Shown piece after piece: positions 27,462-36,956 of a stretch of DNA of 64,000 bases; position 1 is the stretch's first letter; every line of letters begins with the position of its first letter. A program made the translations under genes and the position numbers. The notes below the pieces were generated by a model, which saw only the letters and a list, made by a program, of their open reading frames with translations, was not told the DNA's origin and searched no databases. Source of the stretch: Streptomyces barkulensis (lineage in GTDB: Bacteria; Actinomycetota; Actinomycetes; Streptomycetales; Streptomycetaceae); NCBI RefSeq assembly GCF_002843305.1, contig NZ_PGSG01000118.1, positions 680 to 64,679 of the forward strand. The letters run 5' to 3'.

Positions 27462-28756
27462 CCGGCAGGCACCTCCACCACGTCGATGCCGCGCAGCCGG
27501 TACAGCTTGTCCAGCAGCGCGAGCACGCCCTGATCGCCATCGCCATCGCCATCGTCATCGCCGTCGCCGCCGGCTCCCATGGCGCGCAGCACGTCGGCGA
27601 CGCCGGTCTCCTCGCCGTCGCCCAGTGCGGGGTACACCCGGTCGCTCGCGGCTCTCGGCAGGGAGAAGACGTTCCCGTTGACCGCCCACACCACCTGTCC
27701 GGGCCCGTCGGGCATGCGGACGATCTCGCCGGTCCGCCGGATCCGGGTGTGCCGGGTCAGCGGGACGCCCTCCCGCGGTACCGGGATCGGTTCCAGACCG
27801 GCCGCGGACCGCAGCGCCGCCCAGCGCACGCGCAGCGTCCTGTTCAGCTGCTCGCTGCCCACGAGCGTGCGCAGCTCGTCACCGAGGGCGGTCAGGTGCG
27901 ACAGCGCCCCGTCCTCGTCGTCGACGCGCGATCCGCCGCCGAAGGGGAAGTACGGCACGGTCTCGTCGTGGCCGCGCCGGCCGTGCACCAGATCGGCGAG
28001 CAGGTCCCGCAGGGCGGTGAAGGGCAGCCGCCGGTCGACCGGAATCCGCAGGCGCAGCGCCACACACCGCTCGCGGTAGACGTCCACGTGCCGCCGGTCG
28101 CCCGGCCAGTACAGCAACTCGCCGGCCCCGGCGCTCATGGTGCGCGCACCCTCCGGGCCGTGTTCCGGGCCGGCGATCCCGGCCGGCGGGGGACCACCGC
28201 TCTCGTCCCACAGCCGCACCTCCATACGCCCCCGCAGCACCCAGGTCAGCGCCGCGTGCGTGGGCTCCGCGGCGGCGCCGGTGTGCTCGGTGAACCGGTC
28301 GCCGACCAGCACTTCGGCGGTCACCGGGAGGTTCGGCCAGCCGACCTCCCGCCACAGCCCGCTGACCGCGGCGCGCACGGCGGACCAGAGCGCGAAGTCC
28401 AGGAGCAGCGGCTGACGCACGGACAACAGGTAGCCCTGCCCGTGCACGTCGGAGTCCAGCCGGTCGAGGTAGTCGTCGAGGGTCCGGTCGCCGGTGTCCG
28501 GCAGGAGTGCGCCCGGCGCGCGCAGCCAGCCGTCGCCGACCAGCAGACGGACATCGGGCATCACCCAGAACCGGGTGCCGGCGCGGAACGGGGCACACGA
28601 CCGGACGGTCAGGGCGTACATCTCGCAGGGCCCGGCCGGAGGCCGGGCAGGCAGCCGGGCCGGCTGCCTGCCCCAGTACCGCTGCCCGAACAAGGCCCAG
28701 TCGACGTCGCCGGGCGACTGCCGCGTCCCGGTGGTCGCAGTGGGCAGGGTGGTCAT
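27458..28756 (-). CDS. Degenerate ROX/cupin-like paralogue lacking the HxD iron motif
   Basis: This 432-aa protein shares layout with its downstream neighbour: the strand VLRGRMEVRLWDE aligns with VRGTKRMRFWDE, GELLYWPGDRRHVDVY aligns with the distal-His loop, and WAVNGNVFSLPRAASDRVYPALGDGEE aligns with its C-terminal winged part. However, where the neighbour has HQD, this copy reads AEP, so the iron site is incomplete. It may be a non-catalytic partner of the active copy, a peptide-binding subunit, or an enzyme with different chemistry. A Gly-Asp rich stretch near residue 405 comes from short tandem repeats at 27536-27570. Start and stop both overlap neighbours in ATGA junctions. Confidence 0.65.
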   Translation of the reverse strand: MTTLPTATTGTRQSPGDVDWALFGQRYWGRQPARLPARPPAGPCEMYALTVRSCAPFRAGTRFWVMPDVRLLVGDGWLRAPGALLPDTGDRTLDDYLDRLDSDVHGQGYLLSVRQPLLLDFALWSAVRAAVSGLWREVGWPNLPVTAEVLVGDRFTEHTGAAAEPTHAALTWVLRGRMEVRLWDESGGPPPAGIAGPEHGPEGARTMSAGAGELLYWPGDRRHVDVYRERCVALRLRIPVDRRLPFTALRDLLADLVHGRRGHDETVPYFPFGGGSRVDDEDGALSHLTALGDELRTLVGSEQLNRTLRVRWAALRSAAGLEPIPVPREGVPLTRHTRIRRTGEIVRMPDGPGQVVWAVNGNVFSLPRAASDRVYPALGDGEETGVADVLRAMGAGGDGDDDGDGDGDQGVLALLDKLYRLRGIDVVEVPAG

Positions 28757-31200
28757 GACGCCTCCCTCTTCGCCAGGGGGAACCGCTGCCGGATCCGTTC
28801 GGTGTAGTCCGCCAGGGGCTCCATGCCCATCGCGGCGCGCCGGCGGTCCACGTCCTGCGGCTCCTCGATCGGATACGGCACCAGCTCGCCGGCCACGGCC
28901 TCGAACTTGGTGCCGTACACCTGGGGGACCTCGTCGGCGAGGCACAGTTCGTCGGTCAGGTACGCGACCTCGCGCCAGGGCAGATCACCGTCCGCCGCCG
29001 CCTGCCGCATCAGCTCCAGGCAGTGCCGGCGGAAGTCCAGGTGGTCCCTCGCGTGCTGCACGAGACGGCTCGCCGCGGAGGCGGCCGCGACGCCCACCAT
29101 CCCGCGGCCCGGCCAGCCGTGTTCGGCCACCACGGTGGCCAGCCACGTGATGCCGGCGTCGGTCAGCGACCGCAGACGGCGCTCCGTCGCGGAGTCGGCC
29201 ATTCCGTCCTGCGCCCACGGCATCCGCAGAGCGCCGTCGAGCCGGTCCAGCCGCAGCAGCCGGCGGCGGATCTGCCCCGCCTGGGTGGGCTCGACCGGTA
29301 CCTCGGGGGCGTCCACCGCGTCGATGCGCAGTCGTACCTTCTCCCGGTCCCAGATGTAGGTGATCCGCCTGCCCGCCTCCGGCCAGTCGAAGCCGGCCCG
29401 GCCCTCGGCGGGGCTCTCCAGGTGCAGCCGCACACCGAGCGACTCGTCGGTGACGACATGCTCGGCCACATCGTCGAAGACATGCTCCACCGCGTCCCGG
29501 AGCGCGACCCCGAGACCGGCGAGCACCAGATTCGAGCACTCCAGGAGTTCCGGCAGCGGTGGCCGGCCCCCTTCGGGCTCGGGCCGGGCCGCGACCCTGG
29601 CCGTGGCGAAGGGCCGCGGCGGCGGCTCCACCCGCAGCACCGGTCCGCCCTCCAGCGAACGCACGAAGTAGGGCACGTCCATGCGCCGGAGCTGGTCGAG
29701 CTCCGCCCGGTCGAAGTGGACGTCCGCCTCGGCGGGGACCGGTGCGGCACCGCCGCCGGACAGCCACCGTGGCACCAGTGCGTCGAAGTACCGGAAGGTC
29801 GGCTGCCGCAGCACCCGGACGTAGTGACCCGCGGTGGCGGCCGACAGGAACCGCCGGAGCGCCGGCCGCTGCCGGCACATCAGGGTCCAGGCGTCGAACA
29901 TGCCGCGCAGCATCGCCGGCAGGTAGGGGCCGTACCCGGCCCGGCCGCCGGTGTCCGCGACCACGGTCCGGGTCTCGGTCCTGGCGTAGGGCCGGCGCCG
30001 GCGGTGCAGGCGCAGCGTTCCGTCCGGGGCCTCGTGCCAGCACACCGGCGGGCCCTCGGCGCTGCACCACCGCGGCGTGGCCTCCAGGCCGACGTGGTGC
30101 TGGTCGATCTCGGCGGTCGGGTCGTACAGCAGGCCCGTGTCGTAGAGCCGGGCGACACGGCAGAAGTAGATCTCCAGATCGATGGGGTACAGCAGCGGTT
30201 CGCGCTCGCCGGGCCTGCTTCCGGTCACCACGTTGCCGCCGATCAGGTCGGTGACCCCGAAGCCGAACATCGCGGCGGTCAGCGAGCCGGTGCGGTGCCA
30301 GAACCGCACCGCCTCCCGCGGCGACAGCCGCGTGCCGGTCAGCCGCCACGGGCCGGAGGAGCGGATCGGTCCCCACTGGGCCGGCGGCTCGATCCATTCC
30401 TGCCACAGGTAGCCCGGGCGGGCGCCGGACCAGCACGTCAGCACCGGAAGGCGGACCTCTCCGGACGCCCTGGGCGAGTTGTTCAGCAACTCGAACACCG
30501 ATGCCGGCGGGCCGGAACCGCCGCACGCGGTGAACAGCAGCTCACCGGAGGCGGGCCGTGGCTTGTACGCCACCCGGCCGCCGCCGGCACAGTCGAGGCG
30601 TAACACCCGTTGCCGGCCGTTGTGGGTTTCCTCGCCGTGTGCCCACAGACCGACGACCGGTCCCCGGAAGGCCGGGGTGTCGGGCCAGCAGGTGCTCATG
30701 TCCCGCTGCAGCCGGTCCAGGAAGAGCGTCAGGAACGCCTCGCAGCGTGCCGCCCACTCCGGCACCCGGTCACGGGCGTACCGTGCCCGTCCGGTGGCGC
30801 AGGCCACGAACGCCTCGGACACCACCGGCCCGAAGAGATCGGCGTTGACCACGTCCAGCACGCCGGGGGCCACGACCGTCGCGTGGCGACGCGCCGCAAG
30901 GACGCACCAGCCGTCCAGCGTCTCCAGCATCTCCAGCAGCGGCGCGAAGCGATCGTCCCGGAGCGCGTGCGCGAGCATGCGCGCGTCCGCCGTGCCACCG
31001 AGCAGCCGGTCCTCCACCACCGTCCCCTCCGGGCCGGCCGTGACGACCGGGGGGAACAGTCCGCCCGCGGCACCTTCACGGACCGCGGCGACCACTCGCC
31101 GTGCCACCGGCGGAAGTTCGGCCGAGGCGTCCGGGCAGGCCTCTCCGGCCGGAACACCCATTTCCCACAGCGGCTCGATGTCCGCCGGCACATCCGACAA
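28753..31200 (-). CDS. Stand-alone LanM-type dehydratase domain (DUF4135) fused to DUF6624
   Basis: This protein of about 815 aa resembles the N-terminal half of class II LanM synthetases, which phosphorylate and dehydrate Ser and Thr. Seen: VAYKPR with the kinase-like Lys213, GVTDLIGGNVV with Asp318 and Asn323, and YPIDLEIYF with Asp341. The His two residues after the first Asp in CylM (D347-x-H349) is Ile320 here. There is no LanC half; instead the last 115 residues (HGWPGRGMVG, YLTDELCLADEVPQVYGTKF, RRAAMGMEPLADY) match the DUF6624 family. The start is uncertain: a TTG at 31200 has GGAGAGG seven bases before it, a GTG at 31191 is the alternative. PoyF of polytheonamide is a known stand-alone LanM dehydratase domain. 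It probably dehydrates the precursor at 31284-31451. Confidence 0.8.
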   Translation of the reverse strand: MSDVPADIEPLWEMGVPAGEACPDASAELPPVARRVVAAVREGAAGGLFPPVVTAGPEGTVVEDRLLGGTADARMLAHALRDDRFAPLLEMLETLDGWCVLAARRHATVVAPGVLDVVNADLFGPVVSEAFVACATGRARYARDRVPEWAARCEAFLTLFLDRLQRDMSTCWPDTPAFRGPVVGLWAHGEETHNGRQRVLRLDCAGGGRVAYKPRPASGELLFTACGGSGPPASVFELLNNSPRASGEVRLPVLTCWSGARPGYLWQEWIEPPAQWGPIRSSGPWRLTGTRLSPREAVRFWHRTGSLTAAMFGFGVTDLIGGNVVTGSRPGEREPLLYPIDLEIYFCRVARLYDTGLLYDPTAEIDQHHVGLEATPRWCSAEGPPVCWHEAPDGTLRLHRRRRPYARTETRTVVADTGGRAGYGPYLPAMLRGMFDAWTLMCRQRPALRRFLSAATAGHYVRVLRQPTFRYFDALVPRWLSGGGAAPVPAEADVHFDRAELDQLRRMDVPYFVRSLEGGPVLRVEPPPRPFATARVAARPEPEGGRPPLPELLECSNLVLAGLGVALRDAVEHVFDDVAEHVVTDESLGVRLHLESPAEGRAGFDWPEAGRRITYIWDREKVRLRIDAVDAPEVPVEPTQAGQIRRRLLRLDRLDGALRMPWAQDGMADSATERRLRSLTDAGITWLATVVAEHGWPGRGMVGVAAASAASRLVQHARDHLDFRRHCLELMRQAAADGDLPWREVAYLTDELCLADEVPQVYGTKFEAVAGELVPYPIEEPQDVDRRRAAMGMEPLADYTERIRQRFPLAKREAS

Positions 31201-31243
31201 GGTCCGCCCTCTCCACTCACCGACGCGGGGTGCTCGGATCCCT

Positions 31244-31277
31244 CCGGGTGGTGCCGTCGGCCGACGGCACCACCCGG
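31244..31277 (-). terminator. 34-bp perfect palindrome between precursor and dehydratase genes, attenuator
   Basis: Seventeen-base arms meet without a loop (31244-31260 and 31261-31277), beginning seven bases after the precursor stop. Such a stem would reduce read-through, giving more precursor than enzyme transcript, and would also protect the 3' end of the short mRNA. It could alternatively be a protein-binding site. Confidence 0.75.
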
Positions 31278-31283
31278 GCCGTG

Positions 31284-31451
31284 TCAGCAGCAGTAGAAGC
31301 CCGCACACGAACCACAGGCGGTACCGCTGCCCGAGTTCGTCGGTGACGCCAGAGGCGGGATCTCCTGCTCCAGATCGCCGATCACCAGGTCGAACACCTC
31401 GTCGGCGTGCTGCTCGGGGGCGGTCTGGTCCTTCTCCTGGAGTGTTTGCAT
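31284..31451 (-). CDS. Putative lanthipeptide precursor, 55 aa
   Basis: The peptide begins MQTLQEKDQT, has an acidic helical leader with FDLVIGDLEQEIPP, and ends in a Cys/Ser/Thr/Gly-rich segment from about Ser36: six Ser/Thr and four Cys, closing with GFYCC. The ATG at 31451 has GAGAGGA seven bases upstream; longer frames start inside the promoter. The adjacent dehydratase and LanC make dehydration and thioether cyclisation the obvious modification. The leader ends in PPLA before the core instead of the double-Gly motif usual in class II. No protease or dedicated exporter is in the operon, so leader removal must come from elsewhere. The exact cleavage site is unknown. Confidence 0.85.
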   Translation of the reverse strand: MQTLQEKDQTAPEQHADEVFDLVIGDLEQEIPPLASPTNSGSGTACGSCAGFYCC

Positions 31452-31730
31452 GAACGTTCCTCTCAGTCGAGTAACGGATGCGCCGTTCGATACCACCGGA
31501 GCATCCGGACCACGTCAAGGGGGCGTGGTGTCACCATGTGTGGTCGACCGGACCCCTGGAGTGGGGACTTGTGGGTGCGAAAACAGGGGTGCGCAGGGGG
31601 GGCGCGCCCAGGGCGGCGGGTCCACCCGGTCGAGCCGCGGGTGTTCCGACCATGGGGATCAGGACCGCGGGAAGGCCGCCGAAGCCCGCCGGGCCGGTGT
31701 GCCGTCCTCGTCCGGGACCGGCATCGCCCG
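31452..31730 (-). promoter_or_regulatory. Promoter region of the lanthipeptide operon
   Basis: Reading the minus strand, TTGACG at 31518-31513 is a good -35 match, about 62 bases before the precursor start. A -10 element is not clear: TGGTAT lies at 17-base spacing and TATCGA at 20. The rest of this 279-base gap up to the regulator stop holds no gene that I can support. Confidence 0.45.
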
Positions 31731-32879
31731 TCAGGAGCGGTCGAGCCAGGCCCGGCACAGCCACCAGGCGTCGACGGCCCCGAAGGTCCCGGCCGGGTCG
31801 ATCCCGGTGACGCCGGAGAAGCGCTGGATCCGGTTGCGCACCGTGTTGGGGTGGACGAACAGCCGCCCGGCCGCCGCCGGCACATCCCGGTCGGCCTCCA
31901 GCCAGGCGCGGACGGCCAGGGCGACCGGCTCGGCGTTCGCGCCCAGCCCGGCCAGCGCCGCCCCGTGGCGGTCCAGGAGCACCGCCGCCAGGTCGGCCCG
32001 GTCCACCACCGCTGCCAGCGCCGCCACCTCGGCGACGTGCACCACGCCGGACCGCCCCGCCGACTCGGCCGCCGTGAGAGCGTCCACCGCGAGACGCCGT
32101 ACGAGTGCCAGCCCTTCCGGCTCACCGGGGCCGGCGAGCCCGGCAGCCGCTCCCGGCCGGACCACGGCGCGGGCGGTGCGGTCCGGGGGCCGCCGGGCGT
32201 GCACGGCGACCAGCAGGCCGTCCACCAGCGCGGACAGCGACCGGGCGCCCGGGTCGCGGGGCGCGCGGTCCGGGACGGCCGCGACCTGGGCGTCCTCCGG
32301 CCGGGCGACCAGCACCCACAGCCCGCCCGCCGCCGGCAGGCCCGCCTCGGCGGCCGCCAGCGCCGCCGCCGAACCGCCGGCGAACAGCCGCCGCAGCAGC
32401 GCCGCGTCCCGCTCACCGCTCGGCGGCCCCTGGCCGGCCCCGGTGGCGCGATGGGCGGTGATCAGCCGGACCCGTACGGCCTCGGCCCAGTCGTCGTACA
32501 GCTCCCGTGCGTCCAGCAGCCGTTCGGGCGCCACCCCCGCCGATCCCGCCAGCTCCCGGGCGCGGGACCAGATCGCACGCTCGGCCACGTGCACGGCCGC
32601 GAGCACGGCCTCGATGGACACGCCCTGGCGGGCGCGCGTCACCGCCAGCTCCTCCACGAACGACAGCTCCGCCTCCGTCGGCCCCCGGCGGGCCGCCAGC
32701 GCCCGGGTGGCAGCGGCCAGCAGCGCGCGGGTGTGCCCGGCGATGTCGGCGGCGGGCAGGGCCGCGATCTCCTGCACCATCGTGCGGACGGCGGCCACGA
32801 CCGAGGGCAGCATGTCGTCCTCGCCGACGACCCGCTCGATGAGGTCGACCACCGGGGGCCAGTCGTCGCGCGTGTGCAT
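31731..32879 (-). CDS. PucR/CdaR-type transcriptional regulator
   Basis: This 382-aa protein ends in the PucR-type helix-turn-helix: LFVHPNTVRNRIQRFSGVTGIDP followed by a hydrophobic helix with WLCRAWLDRS. The middle has the GGDEF-like CdaR region and the N-terminus is a helical RsbRD-type sensor segment. The ATG at 32879 was chosen as the first Met whose following sequence (DDWPPVVDLIERVV) looks like the family's N-terminus. It is divergent from the FMO-SDR-MFS operon across 238 bases and is its likely regulator. It also lies upstream of the lanthipeptide precursor in the same direction, but a gap of about 280 bases separates them. Confidence 0.85.
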   Translation of the reverse strand: MHTRDDWPPVVDLIERVVGEDDMLPSVVAAVRTMVQEIAALPAADIAGHTRALLAAATRALAARRGPTEAELSFVEELAVTRARQGVSIEAVLAAVHVAERAIWSRARELAGSAGVAPERLLDARELYDDWAEAVRVRLITAHRATGAGQGPPSGERDAALLRRLFAGGSAAALAAAEAGLPAAGGLWVLVARPEDAQVAAVPDRAPRDPGARSLSALVDGLLVAVHARRPPDRTARAVVRPGAAAGLAGPGEPEGLALVRRLAVDALTAAESAGRSGVVHVAEVAALAAVVDRADLAAVLLDRHGAALAGLGANAEPVALAVRAWLEADRDVPAAAGRLFVHPNTVRNRIQRFSGVTGIDPAGTFGAVDAWWLCRAWLDRS

Positions 32880-33117
32880 CCCGCCATCCTGCCCGCCCTT
32901 GTGGCCGGGAACAACGCGGGGGCCGAAACGGGTGACGCACGCCATGTCCCGGCCGGTGGGCCGCACCTACGGTTGGGTCCCACCACAAACCGACCGCCGC
33001 CGTCGCCCCGCCGTCCCGACGGCCCGGACGCGCCTCCGCTCCCGCCGGCCGCCCCGCCCGCGCGCGGTGACCGGCGCTCGCCCGCAGCCCTCCCGTACCG
33101 CCCCAGGAGACGCCACC
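32880..33117. promoter_or_regulatory. Divergent promoter region between PucR regulator and FMO operon
   Basis: This 238-base region separates two divergent starts and must hold both promoters. No palindrome stood out by eye. The last bases (CAGGAGA) are the ribosome site of the monooxygenase. Confidence 0.5.
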
Positions 33118-34586
<1,469 letters not shown>

Positions 34587-34590
<4 letters not shown>

Positions 34591-35486
34591 ACACCGGCCC
34601 CCACGCCGCCGCCACCGCCCGCACTTCCCCCGGGGCCGCTCTCGCCGCCCTGCTGGGCGGCGGCCGCCGCGACGCGCGCGGCCTGCGCGTTCTCGTCACG
34701 GGCGCGTCCGGCACCTTCGGCCGGGCGCTCTCCGCCCGGCTCGCGGAGCTCGGCGCGCACGTCGTCGGTCTGGACCTCGCCCCCGGGCCGGACGACCCGG
34801 TCGAGGTCCTGGCCTGCGACATCACCGACGACGACGCCGTGTCCGGCGCGGTGGCGGGCGCCCTCGCCCGGCTCGGCGGCCTGGACCTGCTGATCAACAA
34901 CGCGGGGATCGGCGGGCCCGCTCCGGCCGAACTCCCGCCCGGTCCCGAGGTCCGCCGCCAGCTCGACATCAACCTGCTCGGCACCTGGCGCGTGACGGCC
35001 GCCTGCGTGGACGCCCTCGTGGCCTCCCGGGGCCGGGTCGTCATGCTCTCCTCGCGGATGGCCGTCCTGCAGCTGCCCCTGGCGGCCGCGTACGGCGCCT
35101 CCAAGCGCGCGCTGGTGGCGTACGCCGACGCGCTCCGACTGGAGATCGGCACCCATGTCGGTGTCAGCTGCGTCTACCCCTCGGCGGTGCGCAGCCCCAT
35201 CCACGACTCGACCGCCGCGGCCGGGCTGTCACTGGAGGGGATGAGCCGGTACGAGCCGCTGGAAGGCGTGGTGGAGACGGTGCTCCAAGCCGGGCTCGGC
35301 CGCCGGGTCCGCCGCGACCTGGCCACCACCCGGCGGGGAGCGGTGGAGATCTTCCTGGCCCGCCATCTGCCGTCGCTGACCGACCGGATCGTCGCCCGCA
35401 CCCTGGCCGGCCGCGTCCGGTCCGGCGCCCTCGACGGCGCGGAGCCGGCCGCCGGTGTCGTCCGGCGCCACGGAGGCCGGCCGTGA
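34587..35486 (+). CDS. Short-chain dehydrogenase/reductase
   Basis: This 299-aa protein has the classical SDR signatures: nucleotide loop VTGASGTFGRA near residue 36, NNAG near residue 107, catalytic Ser in MLSS and YGASK with Tyr and Lys. It is coupled to the monooxygenase by a four-base overlap and to the transporter by a GTGA overlap, so the three products work in one pathway. An N-terminal extension of about 30 residues and a C-terminal tail are beyond the core. The substrate cannot be told. Confidence 0.9.
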
Positions 35487-36862
35487 CCGCCGTCCCCGCC
35501 CTCCCCGGCCCGCCGGCGCGGGAGGCCGCCGAGCCGGCCGGACCCCCGCGGCGGGCGCGGGCCGGCGACCTCGTGGCGTACGCCACCGGCTCGGTCGGCA
35601 TGGGCGTGTGGGTCACCGTCCCCGGGCTGCTCCTGCTGTACTTCCTCACCCACACACTGGGCGTCTCGCCGTTCCTGGCCGGACTGACGCTTTTGGTGCC
35701 GAAGATCGTCGACGCGGTGGTCCACCCGCTGCTGGGCACGCTCTCCGACCGGCAGGCCCGCCGCGCCGGGCACCGGCGGGGCATGCTCCGCTGGGGACTG
35801 CTGCTGCCGCTCTCCCTGGCGGCCCTGTTCACCGTGCCCGCCGGTCTCACCGGGCCGGGGGCCGCGCTGTGGGTCGGCGGCTGGTTCATCGCCGGCAACC
35901 TGCTCTTCGCGTGCTTCCAGGTGCCGTATCTGACGACACCCTCCGACCTGCGGATCGGCTACCACGAGCGCACCCGGGTCTTCATGTTCCGGATGCTCTT
36001 CCTGACCCTGGGACTGCTCGCCTCCGGGGTCGCCGCACCGGCCCTGGTCGCCTCGGGGGGCCGCGGGGACTACTCCCGGATGGCGGCGCTGCTGGCGGTG
36101 GGCATGGCCGCCTCCGGGGTGATCGGCCTCGCCGGCGTCCGGCGGCTCACCGGCCGCTGCGGCTTCCGCCCGCCCGGCGGGCACGCGCACTCCGTCCTCG
36201 CGGACCTGCGCCTGGCCGGGCGGGACCGCGACTTCCGGGCGCTGGTGCTCTCCTACCTGTTCACCGGGACCACCACGCACCTCTTCCTCGCGGCGCTGCC
36301 CTTCTACACCCGGTACGTCTTCGGGGACGGCGGTCTCACCACCGTCTTCATGGGCGGCTTCCTCGCCCCGGCCGTGATCGCCGGGCCCGGCTGGCTGTGG
36401 CTGTCGCGCCGGGTGGGCAAGCAGCGCGGACTGCTGCTGGCGCAGGGGGCGTTCATCGCCGGTTCGCTGGCACTGCTGCTGGGCGGATCGGCCGGCGTGG
36501 CCTTCACGGTCGTGGTGGTGGTGACCCTCGGCACCGCCTTCGCCGGGCTGCAGCTGCTGGCCTTCTCGATGGTGCCGGACGCGGTGGCCGCGGCGGAGAC
36601 CCGGGGCACGGCCCGCGCCGGCGCGTACACCGGCGTCTGGACGGCCACCGAGGCGACGGGGACGGCCCTCGGGCCCTATGTGTACTCCGCGGCCCTCGCC
36701 GTCGGCGGCTTCGTCGCCACCACGGAGGGGCACACCGTGGCGCAGCCGGACTCCGCGCTCACGGCACTGCTCCTGGGCTTCACCGTCCTGCCCGCCGCGC
36801 TGATGGCCGTCGCCGTCGCCTTCCAGCGACGCTGCGGCCTGGACGAGGCCGCGCGTCGCTGA
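35483..36862 (+). CDS. MFS transporter, GPH-like (MFS_2)
   Basis: This 459-aa membrane protein has about twelve hydrophobic helices. The early segment with PKIVDAVVHPLLGTLSDR and HRRGM resembles the glycoside-pentoside-hexuronide (MFS_2) group: an Asp-rich loop after helix two and a conserved Arg pair. The GTG start overlaps the SDR stop. As the last gene in the operon it may import the substrate or export the product of the FMO/SDR pair; direction cannot be deduced. Confidence 0.85.
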   Translation: MTAVPALPGPPAREAAEPAGPPRRARAGDLVAYATGSVGMGVWVTVPGLLLLYFLTHTLGVSPFLAGLTLLVPKIVDAVVHPLLGTLSDRQARRAGHRRGMLRWGLLLPLSLAALFTVPAGLTGPGAALWVGGWFIAGNLLFACFQVPYLTTPSDLRIGYHERTRVFMFRMLFLTLGLLASGVAAPALVASGGRGDYSRMAALLAVGMAASGVIGLAGVRRLTGRCGFRPPGGHAHSVLADLRLAGRDRDFRALVLSYLFTGTTTHLFLAALPFYTRYVFGDGGLTTVFMGGFLAPAVIAGPGWLWLSRRVGKQRGLLLAQGAFIAGSLALLLGGSAGVAFTVVVVVTLGTAFAGLQLLAFSMVPDAVAAAETRGTARAGAYTGVWTATEATGTALGPYVYSAALAVGGFVATTEGHTVAQPDSALTALLLGFTVLPAALMAVAVAFQRRCGLDEAARR

Positions 36863-36956
36863 CCGGGGGGTCCGCGTCCGGGACGGGGTGAGGGGCGCGG
36901 AGGTCCGTCGCCCGCCGAACGGCCGGCATCCCGGCCGGGCGCGGGGCGGCGCGGGA

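Noticed and set aside
28753..28800. LanM with complete LanC half
   Set aside because: The dehydratase ends here with DUF6624; the cyclase is a separate gene at 24917-26278.
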